DNA of 64,000 nt, from the NCBI GenBank assembly GCA_036924285.1, contig JAYKYS010000011.1, positions 6,386,001 through 6,450,000 on the forward strand. Reading direction: 5' to 3'. This DNA comes from Asterella californica (taxonomy: Eukaryota; Streptophyta; Marchantiopsida; Marchantiales; Aytoniaceae). Below are positions 1 to 13,181 of this stretch, piece after piece (position 1 is the stretch's first letter; each line of letters begins with the position of its first letter). The notes beneath the pieces are model-generated. The model made no database searches, had not been told where the DNA came from, and saw nothing but the letters and a program-made list of their open reading frames with translations. A program made the translations under genes and the position numbers.

Positions 1-115
1 TACTCTTATAATGGAATTGCAGAGTTATGCGATAGAGAGGTATCCGGTTTCGATAGCAACAAAAAACTACTCTTATAACAGAATTGCAGAGTTATGCGAT
101 TGAGACGTATCTAGA
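1..115. repeat. 67-bp tandem direct repeat, about 1.7 copies
   Basis: The word TACTCTTATAA starts at 1 and again at 68, and both copies share GAATTGCAGAGTTATGCGAT. The second copy fades after about 115. The left end may continue outside the window. No coding content is seen. Confidence 0.7.
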
Positions 116-1486
116 AATAAGCATGCATTAACCATCTGAGCTCTGTTCATTTCATTTACTAGACTCTATGAGCCATCGGAGTGTGAGAAGATTGTCCACC
201 CGTGCAAACTCCACTGCAAATAGATCCGCAAATTATAGTCTCTGTAGTAACTGTTCGCTTCTCACCAAGCTGTCTGGTCATGATTCTCGGTGGATCTACC
301 TCTCATGGATCTTGGTTTTGATGCAGACCAAGGACGACTCAACCCTGGTACACTCGATGAGGGCAACAGGGAGCTCAAAGTCACGAGCAAAATGAGCTCA
401 AGATGAAAAGCGACTCTGTCGAGTATGTAAGACTCCAATGTACGGCAGAACCCGACCCCTAAATCCCAGTATATGCACGTGAAACTTTTCATTACGAACT
501 TCACCGTATGACCACATAAAAAATTAGCCATGAGCTAGTACCCAGTTGTTACGAGCGGTTGTTTATCAGTCTGATATATAAAAATTATTTATTTTTATTT
601 ATTTTTAGTCATCACGAAATAAATCAAAGTATGCAAAATTAACTCAATTCGGGGTTTTCTTTTGCGATTTAATTTACTCATGGCCAATTAAGAAGCATTC
701 CTTGCCATACTTCTTTGTTTAGGAAAACATTCTATTAAGAATATGAAAGCATGTTAAATAATTATTCAATTTCGAGTCATGACTAAGAGCACAATCGCAC
801 ATAGATTTTTGCAACGGATTTTGCTGGATTTTTGTTCAGACCTGATAGTCGGGACTAGTGATTAATTCGCGTTGGAGCCAAAAATCTATTCGCCTCCGAT
901 CTCATGATGCGGATGCCTTGACGTGCATTTTACGGATCTTATCAACTTTCGCACCGCACCGTCTGTATTTATCAACCAACAGATTATTGCAATTGAGAGT
1001 CGTAGTGCACGATTCTGTTTCTTTACAGATGGATGTGTCACCTTCACGACAATTGACATTCGAGCGTGTGCCTTCACCATGTTAAACTGTATCATGAGTC
1101 GATTCCGAGTCGAGATTACTATGAAATTTGAAATTACTATGAGAACAGCGAGCCGAAGAACCATAAAACAATCGTGAATGAGCGAGTCGCGAGCAAACAA
1201 GATACAAAAGTGAAATGTTGAGAGATAGAATGCTAGCTTTCTCTTTGCATATGAACTCGAGCAATGACAAAGGAAAAGTATGCGAACTTGAAAATGCAAA
1301 TCGGAGCAACTAAATTTCCACTCGGCTACCACAACGACTGGAAGCGACCAACACACTCAGAGTGCAAAAACCACATTGACGGTGGTTCCTGATGGAAGAC
1401 CACCAAACTGCATAGACAGCCGAGTCGGATTATGAACGGTCGAGTAAAGAGCATTATAGATCAAAATTTGACAAAAATTCTCTCTG
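116..1486. other. Intergenic stretch, no gene seen
   Basis: Only short overlapping frames are present, with no recognisable domain. A short motif near 815-850 (TTTTGCTGGATTTTTGTTC) recurs in similar form near 12,435-12,460, so part of this may be old repeat. I see no RNA gene. Confidence 0.5.
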
Positions 1487-1769
1487 GGAAGACTCCCGAG
1501 ACAGCTTCCGATTCAATAACGTTCTCGGAAGACTTCTTGAAGCCAGGCTTCCCTTCACTGGTCTCACCTGTCTTCTGCTTCCTACACGCAATCTAACCTC
1601 ACAACAGACACAAGACATTCATACTCTGTTCTTCTGACTTCTCACCTCTCGTACACACTCAGAAGAAGCTTGCTGCATGACGAGAAGACATGACCCTCGA
1701 CCATTCTCTCCAGATTCTGCCAGCAAGACTTCTCACAACTCTTTTCTAAGTTCAGGAAGAAGAAGGAAT
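1487..1769 (-). repeat. Inverted fragment of the GAAGAC-rich element F unit
   Basis: This segment matches the reverse complement of about 39,537-39,827 nearly base for base, at close to 88% by eye. It includes the stretches around AGAAGAAGCTTGCTGC and ATTCTCTCCAGATTCTGCC. It is therefore a dispersed copy of the repeat described at 38,187-42,806, in the opposite orientation. Both ends fade into unrelated sequence, so it is a fragment. Confidence 0.8.
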
Positions 1770-4604
1770 AGGTTGCTATGACCACCAAACTGCATAAAAA
1801 ACTGAGTTGTGACTATGAACAGTCGAAGAATCAACATTATAAAATCAGAATTACACGAGGACTTGTATTCAAAAAAAGACAAGTCCACATGAGCACACAG
1901 CCATTCCTTATTGACGACACAATGAATCTGACAATTACTCCCATACAGTGTTTCATCTGCACTTTTGACAATCCTCCAAGAATGATCATAGAGAGTTCAT
2001 CGGTTGCAAAATGGACATTATCACTTACGTGGTCCGCATCATTATGTCATTTGACACACAACTCGATCCAGATCGAGAACATATCTGCAAGCCCATCACG
2101 TGATACTCTCATACTCTCTTGAAGATCACAGCCATTAATCTCCCAATCAGTAGAATTGGACACTTGGCTGAGAAGAACATCAAACCAGACTCCAATTGCA
2201 AGTAAGAGTCAGATGCTTCAAGCTCTAGAACTTCAACTTTTTCCAATTCATTTGTCCACATTGGTCTACTTGAGAAAACCCGATTTTGAACTCTCAAAGC
2301 CGAATGATAAAACGGCAGTGTAACACACAAAATGCACACCTTCAGTGAAGTAACAAAATCCCAACCCACCGTGAGTGCTCCACAAATCGAGTTGAAAAGT
2401 GCATAATCACTCATTCGAGCGAAATGAAAAACTCTTGGGCGTTAGCCAATCGAAAGCCAAACAAAGCTTCAATATTCTGAGACGAGATCGTAAAAGAGTT
2501 TGTGTACATAGCATTTTTAAAACTTTTGAGAGTGAGTCTAGACCGTGAAGTCAAAATAGGCTGATAATAACCACTACTGCCTTGCGAGCTACCCTATCAC
2601 ACAACCACCAACCTGGCATACTCAGAAAATGAAATATCAGCCAAAAATGACCTGTACATGCAGCCATTGGAAAGTTTTTGGTTTCCTCAACCTGAAACCT
2701 CTTTCATAGTTTCGAAGATTTACTGTCACTTCAAAACCATGACTAGTTAAACTAAGATAGAATGTTAAAGAGATACATATCAAAAGTTAACATTTAGCTT
2801 TAAGACACCAAAGCTTCAACCTTGTTCTACAACGAGAAACCATAAGCAATTTGCCTTGGGTGGGACACTTTGACCTTGTAGGGGCAGCCACACTCTAGTA
2901 TAGTGAATCATCTGAACTACGAGATAATAACAAACAACGAGAACGCAATATGATAAAATTCAACACTACACTTTGAACCCAAAAGCTGAACAATGCGGTA
3001 CAGAGATCTCTACATTGTCACAAAGGACTTGGGTTTTGAACATGACTTAGCAAGAAAGATCAAAAGTTAACAAGAGTGAACAAACAGGACGTGTACATTA
3101 AGCGAACAAAAGGTGATGTGAAATGACACAAACTTTTCAGGCGGTCAGACTTATGCATTGAGTGGGCGACTATACTTGTTATTGAAAGGATACCTGAATA
3201 CTTCTTTGCAACCGCCATTACAAACTCAGATGGGTGAAAATGCTTGCAGGAATGTTATTAAAACCTCTCTTACGTGCTAGCCTCTTTCCCTAACTCGTGG
3301 GTAATTTCCACCAGCCGGTCCACTGGCTGGAGCACCAGCAAAGAAACCATAGTATGTTGCCACCTTGTGATGCACAAGGAAGTTGTGAAATATACAACAT
3401 TATTTAACTATCTCGGCTGTCTAATTGACGTTGCTTGAGATACCAACGCTCAAATAATGAAATCGTCTTTCAACACTCCAAAAGTCTGCTTGATGCAAAC
3501 TCGGTCTTTAATCTGAGATTATGTGAACAACTTGTATCTCGTACTAGTACAGATAAGTTCATTTTCGACATGTGGATCGAAAAAGATTATGACATATTTC
3601 AACATTTTCCGACAACACTTATCGTCTAAATTGTGTTTAAAAGATGTGAGGAATGGCATCTTACTTAGTTTCCTAATGACATGAGAACGATGTCTTAATT
3701 TAACGTCCAAAACAGCCCATCTGACTGATGTCAGACTCGTGTAGAGATGCCGTCAAAAAGTTACAACAAGACACCAACATCAACAAGACGAGAAATATGT
3801 CGTATAATATATCAAAAAAATTGTAGATCGTTGATAATTTTCTCCAAAAAATGACATTCTATAGCACTCCGACACAACTCATGTGGTTTCTCGACCAAAT
3901 TTCCCACATAAACTGTGATATCACATCCACATGGAGTATGACAGCGAAGATTCAAAGACTTTTTCAGATGGTTTAAAGACTGTACTACGCCATCACGCAT
4001 TACGACATGATTTAAGATTCAGACAATATATCAACACAAAATGTTCTGACATTATTTCAGTTGGATTTCACACGGGAGTTCGACAACAATATTTATGACA
4101 TGTATTACTACATGCAATCAGAAATTTTTGACAACAATTTTCCCATAATATTGAAGACATCAATCCGACACGATTACGAGAGTCGTTAATGACAACTTTT
4201 AGTCGTGAATACGATAACAGCTCGGTAAATTTTCATACACCCTTTCTCACAAGTTCCAATCACACAATTATTTTGATGACTTTATGACAGTAAACAACGC
4301 AAGGATTTTCAAAAGATTCCAACATACTTCTCACATTATCCTCAACCCTAATCTTGAAAGTGTGCATATTCTACAACATTCCAGGAGAGGTTTTCACGTT
4401 ACGCAAGAGAATAACATGTAGTGAGGAGTCATTAATGACAAGTGTGCACACATGCTGGACTCATACACGAGCTGTTTTACAAATACTGAATTTCATACGG
4501 CTAAATGCAATGAAATATTTTATACATAACCATTTAACTCTAATTGCATCAAATTCTCTATACAATGATGACACCTTCTTACATCGCTTCCTACATCTTC
4601 TTTC
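1770..4604. other. Intergenic stretch, no gene seen
   Basis: AT-leaning sequence with only short frames in all six readings. I recognise no domain, RNA gene or LTR boundary here. Confidence 0.5.
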
Positions 4605-5236
4605 CTACATAAGGCTCTTCCTCTTTACGGGAAAAAGCTCTTCCTCAACCTCCTCATCCTTCTCCTCCTCAACCTCCTCAAGCACGTCCTCCTCATCATC
4701 TAAGTCTAGATCGTCCAACTTCCATCGTGCAATAGGAGTCTTGCATAATGACTCGAATAACAAAAAGTTGTTAGAAACCTAAAATTGATAACTAAAACAA
4801 ACAAGTACTGCAAACTAGTTTAAGAGAACATGGAGAAGCAAACACATACGAAAAAGAAGTAATCAAAGGTCCTCTACATAGAATCGGTTTCTTCATGAGT
4901 TTAGGTTTCGTCAACAAAGCTCTCTATGATGCTATACTATCTTGCAACTCTTTGATTTGGATAGTACAATTACAACAAATTTTGTATGTTAGTATAAAAC
5001 ATAAACCTAACAGATTTGTACATAGTCAAGTTGAATTGGAAGTGCAATACGTTTTACTCACTGTGTACTCCTTCGTCTTCAGACTATCCTCGTGCTTCTT
5101 CTTCCGCCTTCGCTTCAATGAGTCTTCAACGTCTATGTCTGACGAGGATTCATCGTCCTCTACCTCATCTGCAACATGGTCTGAGACCTCCACGATTCCA
5201 ACTCTTGCTGCTGCGGCTCTTTTCTTTCATTTGACA
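4605..5236 (-). CDS. Possible last two exons of an unrecognised acidic protein
   Basis: On the minus strand, codons from about 5,230 to 5,062 read as an Ala-rich start, then an acidic run (ADEVEDDESSSDIDVED), then a basic run (KRRRKKKHEDS). They end at a GTGAGT splice donor (5,061-5,056). A phase-0 acceptor (CAAG) precedes 4,739. The second exon reads 44 residues, with ARWKLDDLDLDDEED followed by Glu-rich sequence, and stops with TAG at 4,607-4,605. Alternating acidic and basic blocks with matching splice phase argue for real coding sequence. The upstream exons were not found. I do not recognise the protein; acidic tails of this type occur on plant nuclear proteins and on some hAT-type transposases. 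The Ser-rich plus-strand frames across it are antisense shadows. Confidence 0.35.
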
Positions 5237-7199
5237 TCAAAATTTTAAACAATATGTCCTTCTTGTTAGCCAGTACTACCTCCATCTCTGATCCTGTGGG
5301 TGCTCACGATCATATCTAACCATCTGAGAAATTAGGACAACATAACAACAACAAAGATGTCAGAATATGTGTTAGACATGAAGTAAGAAATACAAGCATC
5401 CGTCGCAAAATTACAACTTGTCAAAAAAGATGTCTTAAACCTATAGGATTACGTTACGAACAACAATTAAGACAACAAAAACGACAAAGACGATGTTGGA
5501 AGTCATACTACAAGGATTTACATAGCTATTATGACACTTTTCATGTTGTAATACTCACCGTTATTCTGAAAAATCAATTTTTTTGCTAGAAAGATCAATA
5601 AGATGTCAGAAACTTGTTGGAATTTCTATCTTACTAACTACTATCTCATTCAGATAAGAATTCTGACAATCGAGTTGTTAGAAAAGACCTTTGTATAGAA
5701 ATGGACTTGTGCTTTTTATCGTGCAGGATCCAGATTGGTGTCGTAGAGCTTGAAGTTTGATCTGGGAATGTATGAGATATCTGGCTGTAAGAGATACAGC
5801 TAGACCTCGAACCAACTCGATGAAATCCTAGTGTCCTCACTATCAAATCTATCAGGCTTTGTATGAGTTTCAACTAACTTAGCTCAGCATTGATGTAAAA
5901 TAGTCTTACGTTTGGGTTGGATTTGACCTCGAGATGGTCGATTGAAGTTGGCTGTTACAGTTGAGAGGTAGAAGTAAAACTGTTTTTCTTGGATACAAGG
6001 ATTGAGTTTTTCTAATTGATCGTGGGATCGAATCTTTGATTGAAAGTTTCCAGGATTGGAGTGTGTCCTATCAGCTTACTGTATGTGAAATTTCAACTCA
6101 TTTAAGTGAAAGTGTTGGGGTCGTGGATTTTAGCCATCAGGGTCTATAAAGCTCATAAGTTAGCACAGACGAAAGACTTGACCCATTTCGAGCAACTGGT
6201 TTGGGGTCTGAAGCTAAAATTTAAGAGAGTACTAGTGAAGAGTTATCCTGAGTACTTCTTGTACTCAAGATAAGATTGAACGTCTAGTTGAGTTGTGTGG
6301 TGCACGTTTGTTACACTTAGAGTCCCACCTCCAATCTCCAAGTCGTTTGTTCCAAGCCAATCAAGTAGATGAAATCACTCTTCTCCTTCGATACTCATCA
6401 AGATGTAATCTGAACTTTTACAACCTCGTGCTCCCAACTCTAACTTCCAACAACCAGCTCAGCGTCAACTATCAAATCTCCTTGACAACACCAATGCCGT
6501 TTTTACATATTCCCTTCTTCTATTTTTTACATATTCCCTTCTTTAAACTCTCGAGACACTCAGAAACGTGACTCGAGGTACCTATCTGATCCTTTCGACT
6601 TTGAACGAGCATAACACTCTGCTCAGAACTCCAATTCGATCGGTCTTCTACTCCAGATTGTAGCTGTCGCGACCCTCATTCTCAAGATCTGACGCAGACG
6701 CAAACAATAGAACCCTAGTGGATTTGCGCTAAGTTGTGAATGCTGCGAGTTAGACTTAACGGCTTGGCCGGGAAGTCGAGATCAGATGAACCTTAAGTGG
6801 TTCTCTGAACTAAAGTTGAAACATTGGGTTAGGACATAAGGGATACTCCAAGATGATCCCAGACGAACGCTAACCTAAAAAGGTAAGTTTGGAAACAAAC
6901 CTCGAGATCTAGGTCTGAGACGTGAGTCCGAGACGTAAGACCGAGACGTGGGTCAAAGACACAGACAAACCGTGACTCGGACGCTAGTCCGAACCACAAG
7001 GTCCGAAAAACGGCTAAGTGTTGGAGCTCCAACGACGTTTTAGGTCGTGGACGGAGCTCGACGTAAGATCTCGAGGCGAGTAAAATATCATTGGAAAGAT
7101 CTCGGCAAGAGCTTTCTAGTGATACGTACAACTCTTCGAACTGACCTCCGAGCTGAGAATTATGGCCGATCTCGTGATCAAATTGTGATATAATTTTCA
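5237..7199. other. Intergenic or decayed repeat sequence, no gene seen
   Basis: No domain-bearing frame is visible. Positions 6,916-6,954 hold about three short imperfect tandem units of the form CGAGACGTgAGtC. The right part probably grades into the LTR that ends near 7,773. Confidence 0.45.
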
Positions 7200-7773
7200 G
7201 AGATCAAAGAGGAAAGCTGGGCCGCCGATCCCCATAAGTATATATGAGGTGGGCTCGATGCTTGGGTGGACCATGACGAGTCACCCGACCCCAGGGTTTG
7301 GCTGACGAACCCTGGGGGCATGAAGTGATGGCTGGACCGGTTCCAAGGCACGTTTCGGTCCAGACGTCCAGTCTGGACTTAGGAACAATGTAAGGGCTGG
7401 AGCAAGACTAGGGAACGAGTCGGCGGGTTAGACCACCGTTCGGGAACCTAGACCCAAACGGACATCACGGACGGTTGGGCCGTTAGGTGTGCTGGATGTA
7501 CCGTTTAAGACCCTAGATTTTATGAGAAGTCCGTCCCAAGTCATCTCGTGACTTGCTCATGTTTTCAGACCGACTTATGCGGGTCTAGGTCGGGACTTAT
7601 GGAATGCTGAGCTTGATGATTAAGGAGACGATCCGGCTCCGGTCCGGACCAAACAGAGTTAAGGTAAGTGGTGCATGGATGATAACTTGTGATTGTGGTT
7701 TGCAGGTTAGCGGTGTGAATTTCATGACCTACTGAGCAAGAGCTTCCGCTGACGCAACCAGGCGGTAGGTGCA
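7200..7773 (+). repeat. Probable 5' LTR (right part) of a Ty3-type element
   Basis: The sequence lies immediately upstream of a tRNA-type primer-binding site at 7,781. A TATA-like AGTATATATGAGG near 7,232-7,245 could be the LTR promoter. A plausible LTR end (GGTAGGTGCA) falls at 7,773, leaving a 7-base gap to the primer site. The left boundary is not determined, and no matching 3' LTR was found, so the element is truncated. Confidence 0.5.
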
Positions 7774-7780
7774 CGAAAAG

Positions 7781-7792
7781 TGGTATCAGAGC
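7781..7792 (+). other. Primer-binding site, tRNA-iMet type
   Basis: TGGTATCAGAGC is the primer-binding site used by many plant LTR retrotransposons, complementary to the 3' end of initiator tRNA-Met. It sits between the putative LTR end and a gag reading frame that starts at 7,900, as expected. Confidence 0.85.
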
Positions 7793-7899
7793 CAACGCTT
7801 CGATGAGCGAGAACTTGAGATAGCGGCTGAATGCTAGACGCTTGAGGAGGGACGCGAGACACGAAGCGGATCAAAGTTTCTAGGTGAACACTTGGAGCG

Positions 7900-8960
7900 A
7901 TGGACGACGTAACAGAAAGTTCTAAGAGGAAGATCAAGAGACGAGTGACGGTTGACATCGGGACCAGTTCGACTCGAACTAACCCCGATAATCGACAACC
8001 TTTGTCCCAACGTCAAGAGAGCTCAGTACCAGCTGCGGCACCAGTGCAACAAGATGGAGTCTTGTCAACGGTACTCAACGATTTAGGCGCAGGAAGTCAA
8101 GGAGCCTTGTATGCGAAACTCATCAAGATGAACACCATGCAGGAGGGTATGGTCTCCAAGGATAAACATATCGCTGAGCTTGAGGCAGGCCAAGAGAGTT
8201 CTTCGTCTCCAAAAAGCTTTGTAAGATAAATTTGCCGACCCCATTTTCGGATATAAGACGGACTCGTAAGGTTAAGGATTTCTTAACTGAGTTGGACCTT
8301 TACTTCGATGTGCAACATGCTCATGAGTCTGACAAGGTGAGAGCGGTGATTACGTTCTTGAAGGATCATGCGCTTCTCTGGTGGACTGCATACAGGGATG
8401 AGCATGCCTTGACCGTCTCGGCGCTTGGTTGGAAAGAGTTCAAGAAGTTGCTTGCAAGACGATTCACTCCGGAGTATCAAAGGATTCAGGACGGTGTTGA
8501 GTTAGTTAGATTGAAGCATACATGGACCTTAAGTGCTTATGTGCGCGAGTTCAGTGCTAAACTGGATTTGTTTTCCAAGTGGACTGAGGAGACCAAAATA
8601 TGTATATTTATTGAGGTACTCAAGTCTAGGTCAGAGAAGGCTCTCTTCTGGATGCCAAAGCTACCTGCGATAAGTGCCGAACTTTTGAAGTAGCGGAGCG
8701 AATTGGAGACGATGAAGTCCAGCAATAGAAACCTTTTGAACCACGCAGCACGGATAAGTTTCAGAAGAAGAACAATGGCTTCAAGCGATAATGAGATGGG
8801 GGTGAGAAGGATCAGAAGGATTCTTCTGTCCCGGCAGCAAAGCGACAGCAAACAGGAGCAAAACGTAAGGGACAAACACCTCAGAAGGGCAATGACGCTA
8901 AGTTTACTTGCTACAATTGTGACGAGGCGGGTCATATTGCTAAGGGATGTACGAAACCTA
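7900..8960 (+). pseudogene. gag: Gag of a truncated Ty3-type element (frameshifted)
   Basis: The gag polyprotein starts at ATG 7,900 and reads 109 residues, then shifts by one base near 8,225. It continues 8,232-8,693 with a typical retrotransposon gag core (KVKDFLTELDLYFD, then TFLKDHALLWWTAY, then LLARRFTPEYQ). It shifts again near 8,690 and ends with a CCHC zinc knuckle at 8,909-8,950, C-X2-C-X4-H-X4-C. Known role: gag packages element RNA, and the knuckle binds nucleic acid. Two single-base frameshifts mean this copy cannot make one protein. It is followed directly by the protease frame. Confidence 0.85.
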
Positions 8961-8977
8961 AGATTAATAATTGTAGC

Positions 8978-9607
8978 ATGACTGCATTTGTTGCAAAGGA
9001 CTTGTTGGATGGTCAGATAATTGTGATCTTGAGAACCACGAAGAAGACTCCGGGACTGATGTTTCTACAAGCCAAAGTTGCTAACCGTGATATTACTTTT
9101 CTTGTGGACACAGGAGCGACCCACTCCTTCATAAGTCCGAAGTTGGTGAAGAAGTTGGGCTTGTCTACCTCCAAGGCAGACAAGCATATTCAGGTGCGCT
9201 TTGCCAAGGACAAGACGTACCAAACTTCTGAAGTGATCTTGGACGTACGATTTGCATGTGGGAAGTTGGAGTTCACAGAGAACTTCACGGTGTGCGAGAT
9301 GGATGATATCCATGCGGTTTTGAGGAACACTTTCTTGGACAGATTTGAAGTGGAACTTAGACGGAAACCTTTAAGGTTGAACGTTAGAGTTAAACGACGG
9401 AAGTTGGGAGTGAGGCTGATCCGAAAGACACTGAAAATTGATGACTTTATGATGAATTTGATCAAAGACATACAGATGGACTTCAATGACGGAGTCATGT
9501 GTTTGATGCGGGTTGCAGATTTGATGGCGAGTGGCGGACAAGAGGAAACATCAGGAGACGCGACTAAACTTCTGAGAGATCACTTTATCTCCTACTTGGC
9601 ACTTTAG
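8978..9607 (+). pseudogene. pro: Retropepsin-like protease region of the same element
   Basis: An open frame of 209 residues carries the aspartic protease signature LVDTGATHSFISPKLV, with the catalytic Asp codon at 9,107-9,109. A flap and hydrophobic core follow to about residue 125. The frame then goes basic and diverges, with no reverse transcriptase, RNase H or integrase before the TAG at 9,605-9,607. The element is thus gag-protease only, either deleted or 3'-truncated. Sequence right of it belongs to a different repeat in the opposite orientation, so a rearrangement lies near 9,610-9,700. Confidence 0.75.
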
Positions 9608-9699
9608 CATGAGTTTTAATCCTAAAACACTCTCACATCTTCAAAGCTTGAACCAAAATACTTTGGACTCTAACCTTAATATAGGATAATCACCCGTCG

Positions 9700-10370
9700 A
9701 GCGATAGAGATAACAATGCCATGAAAATGCTCAAGATTCAATACAAAGTCAAGATATTGATCTTGAATCTATCGACGGTGAAAGGTATGACAAAAGAAAA
9801 AGAGGAAGCCATCACTTGGTTACAATACTCCTCATCAAAGTTCCTCGCTATCCACGCATGATGATTGATCTTCCGTCAGTGGTGATATCGGATATCAACC
9901 TAGACGTTGAAAGGAACGTTGGCTGGAAAATTCAGATCCATTCATTTGTCAAAGTAAGATGTACACAGTCAAGTCTTAATTCACCTTGTATGTGACGATC
10001 GACAAGATCATCAAAGTAGGCAAGCCCATCACCTTCTTCATGAACTCATCACCAAAGTAGACAACGAATCATTGTCGAAAGTGATCGGGGTGGATGTAGT
10101 GAATCTTGATATGGAACAGATTCAAAAATGAAAGATCTAAAACTCAGATTAATCTTTTCTCCATGAGTACAACTCTCTTAGCTCCTCACCTTTCATGTAA
10201 GACACTAAGAAATACTCACGAAATACCACGCAAAGAAGAATGTCCTCACGAACCCTTGACCCTCTATCTTATACTCAAATTTGATTGGGTGATCTACTCT
10301 GACGTCACCAGTCACATGACATCACATCAAGAACGGTTTAGTTCACTCCTCATTTTATGATGACAGGTGA
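9700..10370 (-). repeat. Decayed copy of the element A LTR, with an ORF-like stretch
   Basis: The minus strand is collinear with 32,190-32,800 of element A. It reads FHIKIHYIHPDHFRQ, then an in-frame stop, then a VYFGDEF-like stretch and SIVTY. The A copy has the same order (FHIKLHCIHRDHFRQ, YFGDEF, PIVTY). Many bases differ and there are several stops, so this is an old copy. It is not attached to its own pol genes. Confidence 0.7.
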
Positions 10371-13136
10371 TGACATCAAGCACTAGATCCAACACAAGCG
10401 TAACATTCTGTTAGACATTCCTTCTTTAACGTTTTATTGGTATAAAGAATGTTTTGCATATACTCACATTGACTAGAAATCTGCTATTTGTAGGACAGTT
10501 GATAGAGCACGGTCTGCATGTGCGATTTAGTAAAGATAGATGCTTTATTGAAGATTCTAATAGCACGAAGTAGACGGAGTGGTAGGCTGTTCAAACTGGA
10601 GAGTACACAAGACACACTTTCCAAACAAGATAATCATTATTAAGGTTGGTCGACAGATTTCAACGAGAAAAGATCGTCTAGGCTTCTGAAATCACGTTCA
10701 GAGTTTCTAGTGACGAAAGAAACGGTTTTGTCTCACCTGAACGCATCAGCAAAATAGTGCTCGACATCAAGCACAACTCCAACTGCTCTCTCATTGTACT
10801 TCTCCATGCACAAACTCCATCTTGCTCATCAGCAAAGGACAGACTCTCTCTATTGCTTTGATATCATATAGAAAGATTGATACTTCTAAGAATATACTCC
10901 AAGAAGAAATAGCTAGTAGACAAAGAAGTAAACAAGAATGAGATGAGAGAGGCTTCGTCACTCTATGTATATATAGTGAGGTGAGTACATGAAAATCCCA
11001 ATGGTGGGTCAGCTCTCTAACAAACTGTATATAACAACTCTAACTACTCCGGCTGATATCAATTGTCCTATTGGAGCTTGGGACTATATCAACACCAAGG
11101 AGCTGTCACTTCTTATCAGTAGTGTTTAGAGTTGCTTCTGTTTAAGGAGTTAATGTTATTGTATTTTTTGCTGCTGCTAGAATCAAGTTATATGTTGTGA
11201 GATTGTGATGTGAAACTGAAACCTCTTATAGATTTCTAAGTCGATATTGCACCTTGACACTCATATATACATCAACATCCCGATAATTCGTTCATGTCTT
11301 GATGTTGATGCACCAAGGAGAACAGACCTCGTCTCGTCCTTGTATTTTCTTTTCTTAAGTAATTCTTCATTCAAATCATGTGTGTAGATAGACACTCTTT
11401 TGTCCAATATTTGATGTTTCTCTTTTGTGCTGAGTTTACGATCCAATTTAAGAACTCTCCACTCCCTATTCTCCTTTCAATTGTTACGTACACCCACACT
11501 TGAGATTGTGTGTTATACATATTATTATAAGAGAGGCTCGTCCTTCAGAAATTTACTTGATCAAATCTCTAGAACGAATGTCAGACTTGATCATACCTCT
11601 CTTATTATTCTTTACTTGATCAACCCCCTCACTTTGACTGTCAGTCATACATATCACTTTGTCTAATCTGCAATGCGTGTTTGCAAAAAATGCTATCCAT
11701 AGTAGAGAGAAGTCAATCGACGATCTAAAGTTAATTGTTTCAGATCTTATCTCGTGTCATTGCTCTGTCAAAAACTGTGTTAGATCTTATTTTTTAGAAC
11801 AACTAAGCAACATGACTTGTATGACTCACAACTCCATGTTAAGATCTGATCATTCAGAAAATTGTAAAAGAGTTTGATCAAATCGACAAGTAAATGTTTA
11901 CCTTTATCTGTTGTTGTGTCGTGGACCGGTTTGTATGTGAAATTAGGACTAGGAGTATTTCTATGCAAATTACTTGGAATGCAGATTGAAGATCATCATT
12001 GCGTAGAGCTCGTTACATAGATGAAAATTGATTCTTGGATCATAACAAACCGAGTTGCAGAGAAGGAGTTACGTACGATTCAAGATTTAAGGTTTATGAT
12101 CTCATGAGTGCTGATGTTGGCTCTGAGAAATTCTGACGTGGCACTAGAAAGGATGAGATGGTAGGCCAACAACATGTCAGAATGCTGATGTGGATTTTGG
12201 ATGATGTGTCAAGATTGGGTTGATTGTGACGTGGTCATGTTCATGTTGATTGGACATACGCTGATTGTATGTTAGAGCAAAGGTGGCAAGTTGCATGAAG
12301 GACATGTGGCAGGTCACATGTTTGACAAGTGGTGTGACAACTGTTATCTTCAAGTGGGGAGTTTCGAGTATATAAGGAGATTCTGCGAGATCTCCTCAGT
12401 GAAGAATTTTGGGAGAGATGTCGAGATGCTATCAAATTTTTGCTGGAATTTTTGTTCGGTTTTGGGTCGGAACTTGATGTCAAGATTGGACGTCATTAAC
12501 CGGATGGACTCTTGATTGGGATAGAAGAAGTATATGAGGCTTGTACACTTTACTAGCTGGGAGGTCAAAAGCGCATAAGAGCTCGTGCACTTTAGTCGAC
12601 GGAGGAGGTTTTATCTTGGGAATTCAGAAGTGCGAGAGGGCTTGCACACTTTTGTGAGGGAGGAAAACGTTCTGAAAAAAAACAATGCACGAGAGCTCGT
12701 GCACTTTTTGCCGTCTATGTCATTTTTTGAGAGCTACACATCTTAACCTCCCAAGTACCCTGATCCATACTCTAAAAGTAGATCAAGATATTCAGGAGGC
12801 TTTACTTCGTCTACAAAAATCAGTTTGAGAAGTGGTTAATGTCGTTGGATATGCATTTTTGGTGGTTTTCCAGTGAGACCAAAATACTAGATTTGGAGTT
12901 GTATTTAGAGAGCAATGATCGTTTGAAGTTTTGAGAGGATCTCTCATTTTTTTAAGAAGGTTCTTGACTTTAGAAAGCTAAAAAGATTTGTGTTGAGGTC
13001 CGTTTGGGCCGTGTAAAGTATCGTCGGAAAGTCTTTTCCGAGTACTTTTTGTTAGAGTGGACATATTCAAGGTCCAAAGAACATGTAGAGAACCTTTTCT
13101 GATAAGAGAGTTACATATAGAAAGCTGAATAAATTT
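10371..13136. other. Intergenic and decayed repeat sequence, no gene seen
   Basis: No frame with a recognisable domain. The last part (about 12,100-13,136) may be the LTR of the element whose primer-site-like sequence is at 13,137, but I could not define its left end. Confidence 0.4.
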
Positions 13137-13154
13137 TGACGCCGCTGCCAAGGA
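13137..13154 (+). other. Candidate primer-binding site, Athila/Tat type
   Basis: TGACGCCGCTGCCAAGGA resembles the TGGCGCCGTTGCCGGGGA primer site common in plant Athila/Tat Ty3 elements (from memory), with several mismatches. An Arg/Lys-rich reading frame begins 28 bases downstream, where gag would be. Confidence 0.45.
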
Positions 13155-13181
13155 TGCGAATGCTGAAGTTATCCAATATCA

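Noticed and set aside
4354..4782. Plus-strand Ser-rich ORF
   Set aside because: It is the antisense reading of Glu/Asp codons in the minus-strand acidic exon; Ser runs from TCC/TCA repeats are a low-complexity shadow.
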